Source: Rheinheimera pacifica (GTDB taxonomy: Bacteria > Pseudomonadota > Gammaproteobacteria > Enterobacterales > Alteromonadaceae). From it: 64,000 nucleotides of DNA. Below, piece by piece: positions 54,993-63,657 of this stretch. The stretch is from assembly GCF_024809855.1 (NCBI RefSeq), contig NZ_JANUEM010000007.1:62001-126000 (forward strand). Direction: 5' to 3'. Numbering within the stretch: the first letter of the stretch is position 1; every line of letters begins with the position of its first letter. Made by a program: the position numbers and the translations under genes. The notes beneath the pieces are model-generated. The model saw nothing but the letters and a program-made list of their open reading frames with translations, was not told where the DNA came from and searched no databases.

Positions 54993-56063
54993 ATGGCGCA
55001 CTTATCTACCCAACACGCCCAACTGCTGCAACATGGCGATTTTCTACAACTGACTCTTTCAAATCCTGATGGCATCCAGCCATCGCACTTCACATTAAAT
55101 AACAATACTAAGGTTAGTATCTGGGATACCGGCGTAATATGCTTTGAGCCTGAGCTTTGCCAAAGCGGTACCAAAGATATCGTTTTGTCTTGTGGTGTGC
55201 ACGGCAATGAAACTGCACCAATAGAAATTTGCGCTGAGCTGGTAAAAGAGCTGCTGCTGGGTAAATTATTGCTCAAACACCGCTTGCTTGTATTATTTGG
55301 TAATCCACCTGCAATCAACGCCGGTACACGTGAAATTACAGAAAACCTTAACCGACTGTTTTCTGGCCATCACAGTAACGGCAGTGGTTTAGTTAATGCT
55401 GAACGTAAGCGTGCTAGAGCTTTGGAAGATTATGTCAGTCGTTTTTATAATGAGGTACGCGTAACCAATTCGGTTCCGCGTAACCGATTTTTATATGATT
55501 TACATACTGCTATCCGTGGCTCACACTATGAAAAATTTGCAGTGTATCCTTTCTTGCACGGCAAACCCTGGCAAAAAGCTGAATTTGAATTTTTACAGGC
55601 CTGTGATGTAACTACTGTGCTGCTAATGCAAACTCCGGCTTCTACTTTCAGTTATTACGCTTCTAATACGCATGGTGCCAATGCTTTTACAATAGAGTTA
55701 GGTAAGGTCAGGCCTTTTGGCCAGAACGATATACAACGTTTTGCCAAAGTAAGCGTTGCATTGCGTCAGCTTATCAGTGAAGACAATGTTAGTACTGTAC
55801 CTTTTGACGAACAACAGTTTCAGTTGTATCAGGTGTACCGCACCATCAATAAACACACTACTGCCTTTAAATTGCATTTTGCCGATGATGTAGAAAACTT
55901 TACCAGCTATCCGGTAGGCACGGTACTGGCCAGCGATGCTGGTGTTGAATACAAGGTAGAACAGGAAGGTGAAGCACTTATATTTCCTAATCCTAAGGTG
56001 GCAATTGGCCAGCGCGCAATGCTAATGGTGGTGCCTGCTACAGTGGTGCACAATCTGGCCTGA
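54993..56063 (+). CDS. astE: Succinylglutamate desuccinylase / aspartoacylase family (AstE-like)
   Basis: AstE splits N-succinylglutamate into succinate and glutamate at the end of the AST arginine-degradation route. The 356-residue product is an M14-like zinc amidohydrolase with GVHGNETAPIEICAEL (zinc His and Glu), LLVLFGNPPAINAGTREITENLNRLF, and YDLHTAIRGSHYEKFAVYPF (zinc His). The C-terminal beta domain carries the catalytic Glu near FTIELGKV. It is somewhat longer than E. coli AstE (322). No other ast gene is in the window, so the gene is separate from any ast operon. A CGGAG site precedes the ATG. Confidence 0.85.
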   Translation: MAHLSTQHAQLLQHGDFLQLTLSNPDGIQPSHFTLNNNTKVSIWDTGVICFEPELCQSGTKDIVLSCGVHGNETAPIEICAELVKELLLGKLLLKHRLLVLFGNPPAINAGTREITENLNRLFSGHHSNGSGLVNAERKRARALEDYVSRFYNEVRVTNSVPRNRFLYDLHTAIRGSHYEKFAVYPFLHGKPWQKAEFEFLQACDVTTVLLMQTPASTFSYYASNTHGANAFTIELGKVRPFGQNDIQRFAKVSVALRQLISEDNVSTVPFDEQQFQLYQVYRTINKHTTAFKLHFADDVENFTSYPVGTVLASDAGVEYKVEQEGEALIFPNPKVAIGQRAMLMVVPATVVHNLA

Positions 56064-56344
56064 GCTAAACAAATCTTGTAAAGAGTAAATTTAAGCTGAC
56101 AGTCATTGCTGCCTGGCACCTGTCAGAGCGGATACCTCGGTTGCAATGCAGTTTACGTAAAGGTAAAGTTGCCGCCGATAATAATCAGAATACACCGGTG
56201 CATGCTTATGTCAGGCACAAAACGGGGAGAGCGGTTAAAGCCGCTATACTGGACAGTAAAAGTTAAGCGCTGCCAGCCTGAAACCAAGGCCGGGCAGGTA
56301 GTGCTGCCAACTGTCTGACACGTATAACAAACAAGAGACACCCT
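56064..56344 (+). promoter_or_regulatory. Regulatory region of the branched-chain ketoacid dehydrogenase operon
   Basis: These 281 bases carry TTTACGTAAAGGTAAA (56152-56167). This inverted repeat (TTTAC/GTAAA) resembles operators of MerR-type LiuR, a branched-chain amino acid degradation regulator. A TATACT box at 56245-56250 is a -10 candidate. AGCGG-TTAAAG-CCGCT (56230-56245) is a second small inverted repeat. A 70-codon frame here looks non-coding. Confidence 0.35.
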
Positions 56345-57529
56345 ATGACTAACCCAAATAACGCCACCATAACCACGGTGCACACTGCGGAGTTTACCGC
56401 CGGTGATGCGTTAAAAATTCCTACATTACGCATTTTACGTGACGACGGTAGCCTGTACGAAGGCGCTGTAGCGCCGGAACTGGATAAAGCCACTGCGCTT
56501 AAAATGTACGATACCATGGTGTTTATCCGTGTGCTGGATGAGCGCATGTTGGCAGCTCAGCGCCAGGGCCGCATCAGCTTTTATATGCAATGTTTAGGCG
56601 AAGAGGCTACTACGGTAGGTAGTGCTGCGGCATTAGCCGAGCAGGATATGATCATGGCGCAGTACCGTGAACAGGGCGCACTGCGTTATCGTGGTTTTAC
56701 GCTGGAGCAGTTTATGAACCAGCTGTTCTCCAATGAAAAGGATTTAGGTAAAGGCCGCCAGATGCCGGTGCATTACGGCAGTAAAGATATTTATTACATG
56801 ACGATATCGTCACCGCTGGGCACACAAATCCCGCAAGCCAGTGGTTATGCCTACGCACAAAAGCTGCGTGGTTTAGCTAATACCACCATTTGTTATTTTG
56901 GTGAAGGTGCCGCCTCAGAAGGCGATTTCCATGCTGGCTTAAATATGGCAGCGGTACACAAGGCACCGGTGATTTTTTTCTGTCGTAACAATGGTTATGC
57001 CATTTCAACGCCGGCCAGTGAGCAGTTTGTTGGCGACGGTATTGCCTGCCGTGCGGTTGGTTACGGCATGAAAGCGTTACGGGTAGATGGTGCGGATATT
57101 TTAGCCGTGTACCAGGCCACTAAAATGGCACGTGACCATGCACTGAAACATAACGAACCGGTATTAATTGAATCTATCGCTTATCGGCTGGGCGCGCATT
57201 CCTCGTCTGACGATCCAAGCGGTTACCGCTCAAAAGAAGAAGAAGAAAAGTGGCGCCAGAATGATCCCATCGCTCGTTTCCGTTTATGGTTGGTTGAAAA
57301 AGGCTGGCTGAACGAAGCTGACGATAAAGCTACTATTGAAGCACTGCGTACCGAAATTCTTGATGCGTTAAAAGTGGCTGAAAAAGTGGCGAAGCCTGGT
57401 ATTGAGCACCTTATTTCTGATGTATACGCTGAACCGATCCCGGCATTACAACAACAATTAGATGAATTAAAAGCGCATATCCGTAAATACCCGGATGCGT
57501 ATCCGGTAACGGCGGGGAGATTAGACTAA
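56345..57529 (+). CDS. bkdA1: Branched-chain 2-oxoacid dehydrogenase E1 alpha
   Basis: This is the alpha subunit of the thiamine-diphosphate decarboxylase that oxidises ketoacids of Val, Leu and Ile. The 394-residue product has the ThDP motif [16 protein letters not shown] ending in [20 protein letters not shown], and [16 protein letters not shown] at the phosphorylation-loop position. The long N-terminal extension and [22 protein letters not shown] mark it as branched-chain rather than pyruvate type. Its stop overlaps the E1 beta start by one base (TAATG), so the subunits are made together. Confidence 0.93.
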   Translation: MTNPNNATITTVHTAEFTAGDALKIPTLRILRDDGSLYEGAVAPELDKATALKMYDTMVFIRVLDERMLAAQRQGRISFYMQCLGEEATTVGSAAALAEQDMIMAQYREQGALRYRGFTLEQFMNQLFSNEKDLGKGRQMPVHYGSKDIYYMTISSPLGTQIPQASGYAYAQKLRGLANTTICYFGEGAASEGDFHAGLNMAAVHKAPVIFFCRNNGYAISTPASEQFVGDGIACRAVGYGMKALRVDGADILAVYQATKMARDHALKHNEPVLIESIAYRLGAHSSSDDPSGYRSKEEEEKWRQNDPIARFRLWLVEKGWLNEADDKATIEALRTEILDALKVAEKVAKPGIEHLISDVYAEPIPALQQQLDELKAHIRKYPDAYPVTAGRLD

Positions 57530-58506
57530 TGGCAAAGATGAACATGTTGCAGGCCATTAATAATGCGCTTGATTTAGCCATGGCTAAAGACGACGGCGTG
57601 GTGTGCTTTGGTGAAGACGTTGGCCATTTTGGCGGCGTGTTTCGCGCCACAAGCAAACTGCAGGAAAAATACGGCAAAGCACGCTGTTTTAATACGCCAT
57701 TAACCGAGCAGGGCATTGCCGGTTTTGCCAATGGTATGGCGGCGCAGGGCATGAAGCCGGTAGCTGAAATTCAGTTTGCCGATTATATCTTCCCGGCTTT
57801 TGATCAGATCGTTAACGAAACCGCCAAGTTCCGCTACCGCTCAGGTAATGAATTTAATGTCGGTGGTATAGTGTTCAGAAGCCCGTACGGCGGCGGTATT
57901 GCCGGCGGCCACTATCACAGCCAGTCACCTGAGGCCTATTTTGCTCATACGCCGGGTTTAAAAGTGGTGATCCCACGCGACCCTTATCAGGCTAAAGGCT
58001 TGTTGTTAGCCTCTATAGCCTGCCCGGATCCGGTTATTTTCTTTGAACCGAAAAAGCTGTACCGCGCCTCCATTGGGGAAGTGCCGGAAGAGTACTATGA
58101 AATTGAACTGGGCAAAGCCGAGGTAACGCAGCAGGGTAAGGATATTACCATCCTGGCTTGGGGCGCGCAGATGGATATTGTGCAAAAAGCCGTTGAGATG
58201 GCTGAAAAAGATGGCATTTCCTGTGAAGTGATTGACCTGCGCAGCATATTGCCGTGGGATGCCGATACGGTAGCGGCGTCAGTTAAGAAAACTGGTCGTT
58301 TACTGATCAACCATGAAGCGCCGTTAACCGGCGGCTTTGCCGGTGAAATAGCCGCAACCATCCAGAAAATGTGTTTTCTGCACCTGGAAAGCCCGATTGA
58401 GCGGGTGTGCGGTATGGATACACCATATCCGCTGGCACTGGAAAAAGAATACGTGGCGGATCACTTAAAAACCTATGAAGCGATAAAACGCTCAGTTAAC
58501 TTTTAA
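57529..58506 (+). CDS. bkdA2: Branched-chain 2-oxoacid dehydrogenase E1 beta
   Basis: This is the transketolase-like beta subunit of the E1 component. The 325-residue product has [82 protein letters not shown] and the C-terminal [17 protein letters not shown]. It follows E1 alpha with a one-base overlap and precedes E2 by 11 bases. Confidence 0.93.
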   Translation: MAKMNMLQAINNALDLAMAKDDGVVCFGEDVGHFGGVFRATSKLQEKYGKARCFNTPLTEQGIAGFANGMAAQGMKPVAEIQFADYIFPAFDQIVNETAKFRYRSGNEFNVGGIVFRSPYGGGIAGGHYHSQSPEAYFAHTPGLKVVIPRDPYQAKGLLLASIACPDPVIFFEPKKLYRASIGEVPEEYYEIELGKAEVTQQGKDITILAWGAQMDIVQKAVEMAEKDGISCEVIDLRSILPWDADTVAASVKKTGRLLINHEAPLTGGFAGEIAATIQKMCFLHLESPIERVCGMDTPYPLALEKEYVADHLKTYEAIKRSVNF

Positions 58507-58517
58507 CGGAGGCAGCA

Positions 58518-60080
58518 ATGAAAAAAGATTTTATTCTGCCGGATATCGGTGAAGGTATTGTTGAGTGTGAAATTGTTGACTGGCTGGTGGCTGAAGGTGA
58601 CACCATCAGCGAAGATCAACCCGTGTGTGATGTGATGACCGACAAAGCGCTGGTGCAAATTCCTGCCGTGCATAATGGCGTGGTGTCAAAGCTGTACTAC
58701 GCCAAAGGCGATATTGCCAAAGTGCATGCGCCGTTGTTTGAAATGCAACTGGCAGGCACAGATAGCCCGATGGATGCCGCGCAGTCGGAAACTGTTGCTA
58801 CGCCTACAGCGGTAGCTTCTGCCGGTAGCGAAGATTTTATTTTGCCTGATATTGGCGAAGGCATTGTCGAGTGCGAAATTGTCGACTGGTTAGTTAAAGA
58901 AGGCGATGATATTGCCGAAGATCAGCCGGTATGTGATGTGATGACCGACAAAGCTTTGGTGCAAATTCCGGCTAAGTATTCAGGTAAAGTAACCAAGTTG
59001 TATTACGCCAAGGGCGAAATTGCCAAAGTGCATGCGCCATTGTTTGCTATGCAACATGCTGGCATGGCATCAGAACCGCAAGCGGCAGCCACTGTTAGTG
59101 CCACGACAACTGCCGCACCGGCAAAGGCTGCCTGTGCAATGCAACAAAAAACAGACGGTGCCGGTAATGGTAAAGCACTGGCCAGCCCGGCGGTTCGCCG
59201 TTTAGCCCGTGAGCTGAGTATTGATATCAGCAAGGTGCCAGGCAGCGGTGATAAAGGCCGTGTATATAAAGACGATGTGCGTGCTTTTGCTGACGGTAAA
59301 GTACACACTGCGCCAACGCAGAATGCACCAGCCAATCTGGCAACAAAAGCCGTAACCACAGTAACAAGCAGTGGTGGTAGCCGCACTGAGCCAATTAAAG
59401 GTATTAAAGCGGCAATGGCGCGCCAGATGGTAGAGTCGGTTTCAACCATTCCGCACTTTACCTACTGTGAAGAGATTGATTTAACCGAGCTGATAGCGCT
59501 TCGTGGCAGCTTAAAAGATCAGTACGCCAAACAGGGCGTTAAGCTGACTATGATGCCGTTCTTCATTAAAGCGTTGTCGCTGGCAATTAATCAGTTCCCG
59601 GTGATGAATGCACAAGTTAACAAAGACTGCACAGAGCTAACCTATTTTGACGATCATAATATCGGCATAGCAGTAGATTCAAAAGTTGGTTTACTGGTGC
59701 CTAATATCAAAGGCTGTCAGCGTAAATCTATTATCGATATTGCTAATGATTTAACCCGTTTAACAGAGCTGGCCCGTGAAGGGCGCGTCAGCCCGGCCGA
59801 TTTAAAAGGCGGTACTATCAGTATTTCCAATATCGGTGCTATCGGCGGCACGGTCGCTACGCCCATTATTAATAAGCCGGAACTGGCGATAGTGGCGTTG
59901 GGTAAAGTGCAAACTTTGCCTCGTTTTAATGCCATAGGTGAAGTGGAAGCACGCCAACTGATGCAAATCAGCTGGTCGGGCGATCATCGGGTTATAGACG
60001 GTGGTACCATAGCGCGCTTTACCAACCTGTGGAAGCAGTATCTGGAGCAGCCGTCAGCTATGCTGGTAGCAATGCGCTAA
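58518..60080 (+). CDS. bkdB: Branched-chain 2-oxoacid dehydrogenase E2 (lipoamide acyltransferase), two lipoyl domains
   Basis: E2 is the core of the complex and carries the acyl group on lipoyl arms to CoA. The 520-residue product has two lipoyl domains, at about residues 1-80 and 105-185. Each contains MTDKALVQIP with the lipoyl Lys and nearly identical starts (DFILPDIGEGIVECEIV). The E1/E3-binding domain lies at about 219-255 (ASPAVRRLARELSIDISKVPGSG) and the acyltransferase domain at about 290-520, with SWSGDHRVIDGG holding the catalytic His-Asp. GGAGG precedes the ATG. The dihydrolipoamide dehydrogenase (E3) gene is not here and must be shared from elsewhere. Confidence 0.94.
   Translation: MKKDFILPDIGEGIVECEIVDWLVAEGDTISEDQPVCDVMTDKALVQIPAVHNGVVSKLYYAKGDIAKVHAPLFEMQLAGTDSPMDAAQSETVATPTAVASAGSEDFILPDIGEGIVECEIVDWLVKEGDDIAEDQPVCDVMTDKALVQIPAKYSGKVTKLYYAKGEIAKVHAPLFAMQHAGMASEPQAAATVSATTTAAPAKAACAMQQKTDGAGNGKALASPAVRRLARELSIDISKVPGSGDKGRVYKDDVRAFADGKVHTAPTQNAPANLATKAVTTVTSSGGSRTEPIKGIKAAMARQMVESVSTIPHFTYCEEIDLTELIALRGSLKDQYAKQGVKLTMMPFFIKALSLAINQFPVMNAQVNKDCTELTYFDDHNIGIAVDSKVGLLVPNIKGCQRKSIIDIANDLTRLTELAREGRVSPADLKGGTISISNIGAIGGTVATPIINKPELAIVALGKVQTLPRFNAIGEVEARQLMQISWSGDHRVIDGGTIARFTNLWKQYLEQPSAMLVAMR
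58521..59060 (+). repeat. Tandem duplicated lipoyl-domain coding segments
   Basis: Two stretches, about 58521-58750 and 58833-59060, encode near-identical lipoyl domains joined by an Ala/Thr/Ser-rich hinge. The protein sequences are almost the same, but many codons differ. The duplication is therefore old, or is kept by selection on the protein. Confidence 0.8.
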
Positions 60081-60118
60081 TAAGTTAAGTCAGGCTTGGT
60101 TTTAACCGGGCTTTCTGC

Positions 60119-60149
60119 TAAAACCCACTCATTGTAGTGGGTTTTTTTA
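60119..60149 (+). terminator. Rho-independent terminator after the bkd operon
   Basis: AAAACCCACT and AGTGGGTTTTTTT form a strong stem with a short loop and a T run, 38 bases after the E2 stop. The next gene starts within 20 bases of it. Confidence 0.9.
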
Positions 60150-60165
60150 CGTGATAAGGCTGCAG

Positions 60166-62004
60166 ATGACACAAGTACAGTATAAAAACCAGCTGCGTAA
60201 TTTCTATATTCCCGAAGAGCAGTCGGTTTATCTGTTAAATACCAATGATGCTAAAAAGCTGAAAGATTGGGTGGCATTGTGCATTTCTGAGCTGGAAAAA
60301 CTTGGCTACTGCGACATAGAGTTAATTGGAAAAGGCGCCTACGGTTTTGCGTTTGCCGGGCTGGATGTCAACAGTCAGGCCTGTGTGTTTAAGTTTTCCC
60401 GTATTAATCTGCCGCAACATATTCAGGAGCGGCTGGCTGACGAAGCTTATATGTTGTCGCAGGTACTGCACCCGAACGTACCGCGCTACATCACCTATCA
60501 GGTGGTGAAAAAGCAAGGTATCCTGATGATGCAGCGCGGCAAAGGTATAGATTTAGAGCATTACAGCTTAAAGCATGGCCGTTTAAGCGCACGGTTGTTA
60601 ATTGACATAGCCTGCCAGCTGGCAGATGTATTGCAGGCGCTACGCAGCCATAGCAAAGAGGGTGAACTACAACCAATAGTACATGGCGACATTAAGCCCT
60701 CCAATCTGGTGTTTGATGCACAAAGTGGTCTGGTGAGTTTAATTGACTGGGGCTCGTCGGTGTTTGCTCAGTTAGATGCCAACGGCCAGTACTTGTCGAA
60801 TAATGTGATGCAATTGATGTCGGCAGATTTACAAACCTCTAATGCCCGCATGGGCGATGTGTATTTTATTGGCCCGGAACAACGCACCGGCGCTTTGTCC
60901 AGCCCCAGATTTGACGAGCAGGGTGTTGCCAGCACCTTGTATGCACTGGCATCTGGCCAGTCTTGCCGTTTCGGTAGCAAAGCCATACCTGCACGCAGCC
61001 TCGGCTTACCGGTTGAGTTTGCCACCATGCTTGACAGCATGTTGTCTGATGACGCTCAGTTACGTGCTCAGGCCGGTGATTATTTTTTACAGCATATGCC
61101 ACGGTTAAAGCATTTGGTGTTACCAGAACTGCCTTTGTTTGCAGATATTGCGCAACTGCCGGTTTGGGTCAGTCCGCAGGTGCGGGAGCTGGATACGGTA
61201 GTATATTCGTCACGTAAGTCGTTTTTACGTGAACACAGCGAAGAAGAAGGTATTGCGTATGTTGATGACGTGCAACTGGAGCGCTACTACAAAAATTATC
61301 TGGCCGGTATGGGGGAAACAGAAAAAGCCTTTGTTGCAGCAGTAAGCCGACTGGCGCGCTTTCCTGTGGTTGGCGGCCTGGCTATTCACTGGCAGGCCAG
61401 CGGTATTTATATTGATTCCAGCCTGAATTTATACGATACCGGCCTGGCAGAATCTTTTGCTTTATCAGTAAATAATGTCGTGACTTTAGCGCGTGCTATT
61501 GCCAAAGTCGGTATTTTTAAAGCCTGTCTGTTTAATGCCCGCAATACCATCCATATCAGCCGTAATAGTACTGCTGAGCCATTTATTGCCGCCAGCGATG
61601 CTCACATCCCTTACCAGTTGGCTCCGGTACTAAGTACTGAAGATGCCAGCAAGCAACATTCCTATTTTGAAGATGGCAGAGATCCTGACGAGCAGTTAGT
61701 GTTACCTGATGCCATTATGGACGACATCGCCCGGCTTAATTTAATCCGCCACACTGGCTGTATTATATTTGAGGTTAGTGCCTTATATATGAAAATCCAC
61801 AGCTATTATCGTTTACTGGACCCGGCAGCTGAGCTCGAATTTAACCGCTTATTACAAAATATTCTGGCTAAGGTTTCACTAATTAGCGGTGAAGGGGTTG
61901 GCGGCTTTATGAAGTTGCCATACAAAGATACGCGTTTTTTCAGCCATCAGGCGCAACAACCTGTGTGTTATTATCCGTCAAACCCTCATAAAATAACCGA
62001 CTGA
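60166..62004 (+). CDS. Eukaryotic-like protein kinase with unknown C-terminal domain
   Basis: This is a cytosolic 612-residue protein. Residues about 40-320 form a Ser/Thr-kinase-like domain: Gly-rich loop GKGAYGFAFAG, ATP Lys76 in VFKFSRI, catalytic loop HGDIKPSNLVF (Asp175, Lys177, Asn180) and metal Asp194 in LIDWGSS (DWG in place of DFG). All catalytic residues are present, so it may be active. Residues about 330-612 form a second domain I do not recognise (RYYKNYLAGMGETEKAFVAAVSRLARF, GCIIFEVSALYMKIHSYYRLLDP). No membrane segment or phosphatase partner is nearby. The ATG at 60166 follows AAGG; a GTG five codons earlier lies too close to the terminator. Confidence 0.75.
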   Translation: MTQVQYKNQLRNFYIPEEQSVYLLNTNDAKKLKDWVALCISELEKLGYCDIELIGKGAYGFAFAGLDVNSQACVFKFSRINLPQHIQERLADEAYMLSQVLHPNVPRYITYQVVKKQGILMMQRGKGIDLEHYSLKHGRLSARLLIDIACQLADVLQALRSHSKEGELQPIVHGDIKPSNLVFDAQSGLVSLIDWGSSVFAQLDANGQYLSNNVMQLMSADLQTSNARMGDVYFIGPEQRTGALSSPRFDEQGVASTLYALASGQSCRFGSKAIPARSLGLPVEFATMLDSMLSDDAQLRAQAGDYFLQHMPRLKHLVLPELPLFADIAQLPVWVSPQVRELDTVVYSSRKSFLREHSEEEGIAYVDDVQLERYYKNYLAGMGETEKAFVAAVSRLARFPVVGGLAIHWQASGIYIDSSLNLYDTGLAESFALSVNNVVTLARAIAKVGIFKACLFNARNTIHISRNSTAEPFIAASDAHIPYQLAPVLSTEDASKQHSYFEDGRDPDEQLVLPDAIMDDIARLNLIRHTGCIIFEVSALYMKIHSYYRLLDPAAELEFNRLLQNILAKVSLISGEGVGGFMKLPYKDTRFFSHQAQQPVCYYPSNPHKITD

Positions 62005-62155
62005 CAGCCGGTGAGCTGTACAAATCTCAGCCAAACAGGCTCAGTTCAGCATTAAAACAGGCTGGCCGGGGAAATCTTTGTCCTGAAGTGGTTTAAATTT
62101 TCAGGCAAAACGAGTAATGTACGGGTTTTGAGCATTAGTCAGAAACCTATATTTC

Positions 62156-62629
62156 ATGTCTACCGATAAAACCGCGTTGTACCGTTTGCTAAACCAGCAA
62201 GCGCAGGCGTTGATCGACGGCGAAACCGATCTGATTGCCAATATGGCTAACCTCAGTGCATTGTTGTTTAATCAGCTACCAGATTTAAATTGGGCTGGCT
62301 TTTATATTATGCGTGCAGATGAATTGGTGTTAGGGCCTTTTCAAGGGCTGGTAGCCTGCGTGCGTATTGCCGTAGGAAAGGGCGTTTGCGGTACGGCTGT
62401 TGCTACCGGGCAAGTGCAACTGGTAAAAGATGTGCACGAATTCCCCGGTCACATTGCCTGCGATGCCGCCAGTAATTCAGAAATTGTGCTGCCACTGCGC
62501 CACAACGGTGAAATTATTGCTGTGCTGGATATAGACAGCCCCAGCCTGGCACGGTTTGATGCAGATGATCAAGCCGGCCTTGAACAGCTGATTGCGTTGT
62601 TTGAACAGCATTTGGCTGCAGTATTATGA
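62156..62629 (+). CDS. msrC: Free methionine-(R)-sulfoxide reductase (GAF domain)
   Basis: MsrC (YebR) reduces free methionine-R-sulfoxide. The 157-residue product is a single GAF domain with the fRMsr signature: PDLNWAGFYIM, LGPFQGLVACVRIAVGKGVCGTAVATG (two of the redox cysteines) and DVHEFPGHIACDAASNSEIVLP (third Cys). It is next to proQ-prc, as yebR is in E. coli. Its stop overlaps the next start by four bases (ATGA). A second methionine-sulfoxide repair enzyme, MsrB, is at 26040. Confidence 0.92.
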   Translation: MSTDKTALYRLLNQQAQALIDGETDLIANMANLSALLFNQLPDLNWAGFYIMRADELVLGPFQGLVACVRIAVGKGVCGTAVATGQVQLVKDVHEFPGHIACDAASNSEIVLPLRHNGEIIAVLDIDSPSLARFDADDQAGLEQLIALFEQHLAAVL

Positions 62630-62934
62630 AAGATACAATTTCTATTCACGATTATTTGTTTGATCAGGCAGATATCGGCGACTGGGAAGGTGAAGAAGAA
62701 CTGGTAACCGATAAGATAAATGCTGTTTATCATGCTGTATGGCAAAGTTTACCGGAAGATATCAGCAGCGCTCAGGTTGAGCACTTATTGCCCGCTATCT
62801 GGGATGAATTGCGTGGTGGCACAGTGCTGCTGGAAGCTGATGAAGATGAACTAATAGATTGGGCGTTGGCTTATGTTCGCCAACAGCTGGAAGAAGGCAA
62901 GCCGGATGCGGATGCCGCAGATGAAGAAGAGTGA
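62626..62934 (+). CDS. Hypothetical acidic protein between msrC and proQ
   Basis: I do not recognise this protein. The 102-residue product is strongly acidic: SIHDYLFDQADIGDWEGEEELV near the start and a C-terminal tail EGKPDADAADEEE. It is predicted helical, with no signal peptide. It is translationally coupled to msrC (ATGA overlap) and lies 7 bases before proQ, so the three genes are co-expressed. The acidic surface could bind a basic partner such as the Lys-rich linker of ProQ, but that is speculation. Confidence 0.65.
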   Translation: MKDTISIHDYLFDQADIGDWEGEEELVTDKINAVYHAVWQSLPEDISSAQVEHLLPAIWDELRGGTVLLEADEDELIDWALAYVRQQLEEGKPDADAADEEE

Positions 62935-62941
62935 AGCGTTA

Positions 62942-63640
62942 ATGACCACCCCAACTGAACAAAATGTAAAAGCGGCAACAGTAAAAGATGTACTGGCCTA
63001 TCTGGCAACCCAGTTCCCGGCATGTTTTAGCCTAACTGGTGAAGCCAAGCCACTGAAAATCGGTATTTTTCAGGATTTAGCCGAGCGTTTGCAAAATGAT
63101 ATCACCGTCAGTAAAACACAGTTACGCCAGGCACTGAGAATTTATACCTCCAGTTGGCGGTATTTAGAAGCAACCAAGGAAGGCGTAGCCCGGATAGATT
63201 TAGATGGTGTTGCCGGCGAGCCTATTGATGCTTCTCAGGCAGAGCATGCCAGTAAATTATTAGATGAAAGTAAGGCTAAAGCTGCTGAAAAACGCAAAGC
63301 TAAACTGGCTGAAGCAAAGGCAAAAAATCCGCAGCCAGCCACGCCAGACAAACCTGCTTACAAAAAAACACCGAACAAAAAAGCAATTCTTCCCTCTAAA
63401 AGCACTAAGGTTAACCAGAAACCTGTTTCTCAATCACAGCCAGAAAAAGCTCCTGCGCCAGCTGTTGCCTTGCAGCCAGTTGCGACAGGCCAGGTGATAG
63501 TTGGCGGTAAAGTGCTGATTAAACTTGGGCAAAATCCCATGCCTGCAACGGTACTGGAAGTGCATAAAGACGATGTGACTGTGCAATTGGGTTCTGGTAT
63601 GGTTGTGAAAACACGTCAGGACAGCTTGTTTATAGCCTGA
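62942..63640 (+). CDS. proQ: RNA chaperone ProQ
   Basis: ProQ is a FinO-domain RNA-binding protein that stabilises small RNAs and mRNA 3' ends. The 232-residue product has the FinO/ProQ domain at residues 10-120 (VLAYLATQFPACFSLTGEAKPLKIGIF, TKTQLRQALRIYTSSWRYLEA-type) and a long Lys/Ala/Pro linker. It ends in a Tudor-like C-terminal domain (GGKVLIKLGQNPMPATVLEVHKDDVTVQLGSGM). The ATG at 62942 gives the usual N-terminus; the frame is open upstream inside the preceding gene. The prc gene follows, as in E. coli. Confidence 0.95.
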   Translation: MTTPTEQNVKAATVKDVLAYLATQFPACFSLTGEAKPLKIGIFQDLAERLQNDITVSKTQLRQALRIYTSSWRYLEATKEGVARIDLDGVAGEPIDASQAEHASKLLDESKAKAAEKRKAKLAEAKAKNPQPATPDKPAYKKTPNKKAILPSKSTKVNQKPVSQSQPEKAPAPAVALQPVATGQVIVGGKVLIKLGQNPMPATVLEVHKDDVTVQLGSGMVVKTRQDSLFIA

Positions 63641-63657
63641 ACAACACAGAGTAGCTT

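Noticed and set aside
56106-56318. 70-codon frame upstream of the branched-chain operon
   Set aside because: The translation is Lys/Arg/Cys-rich without family resemblance and no ribosome site is visible; treated as regulatory DNA.
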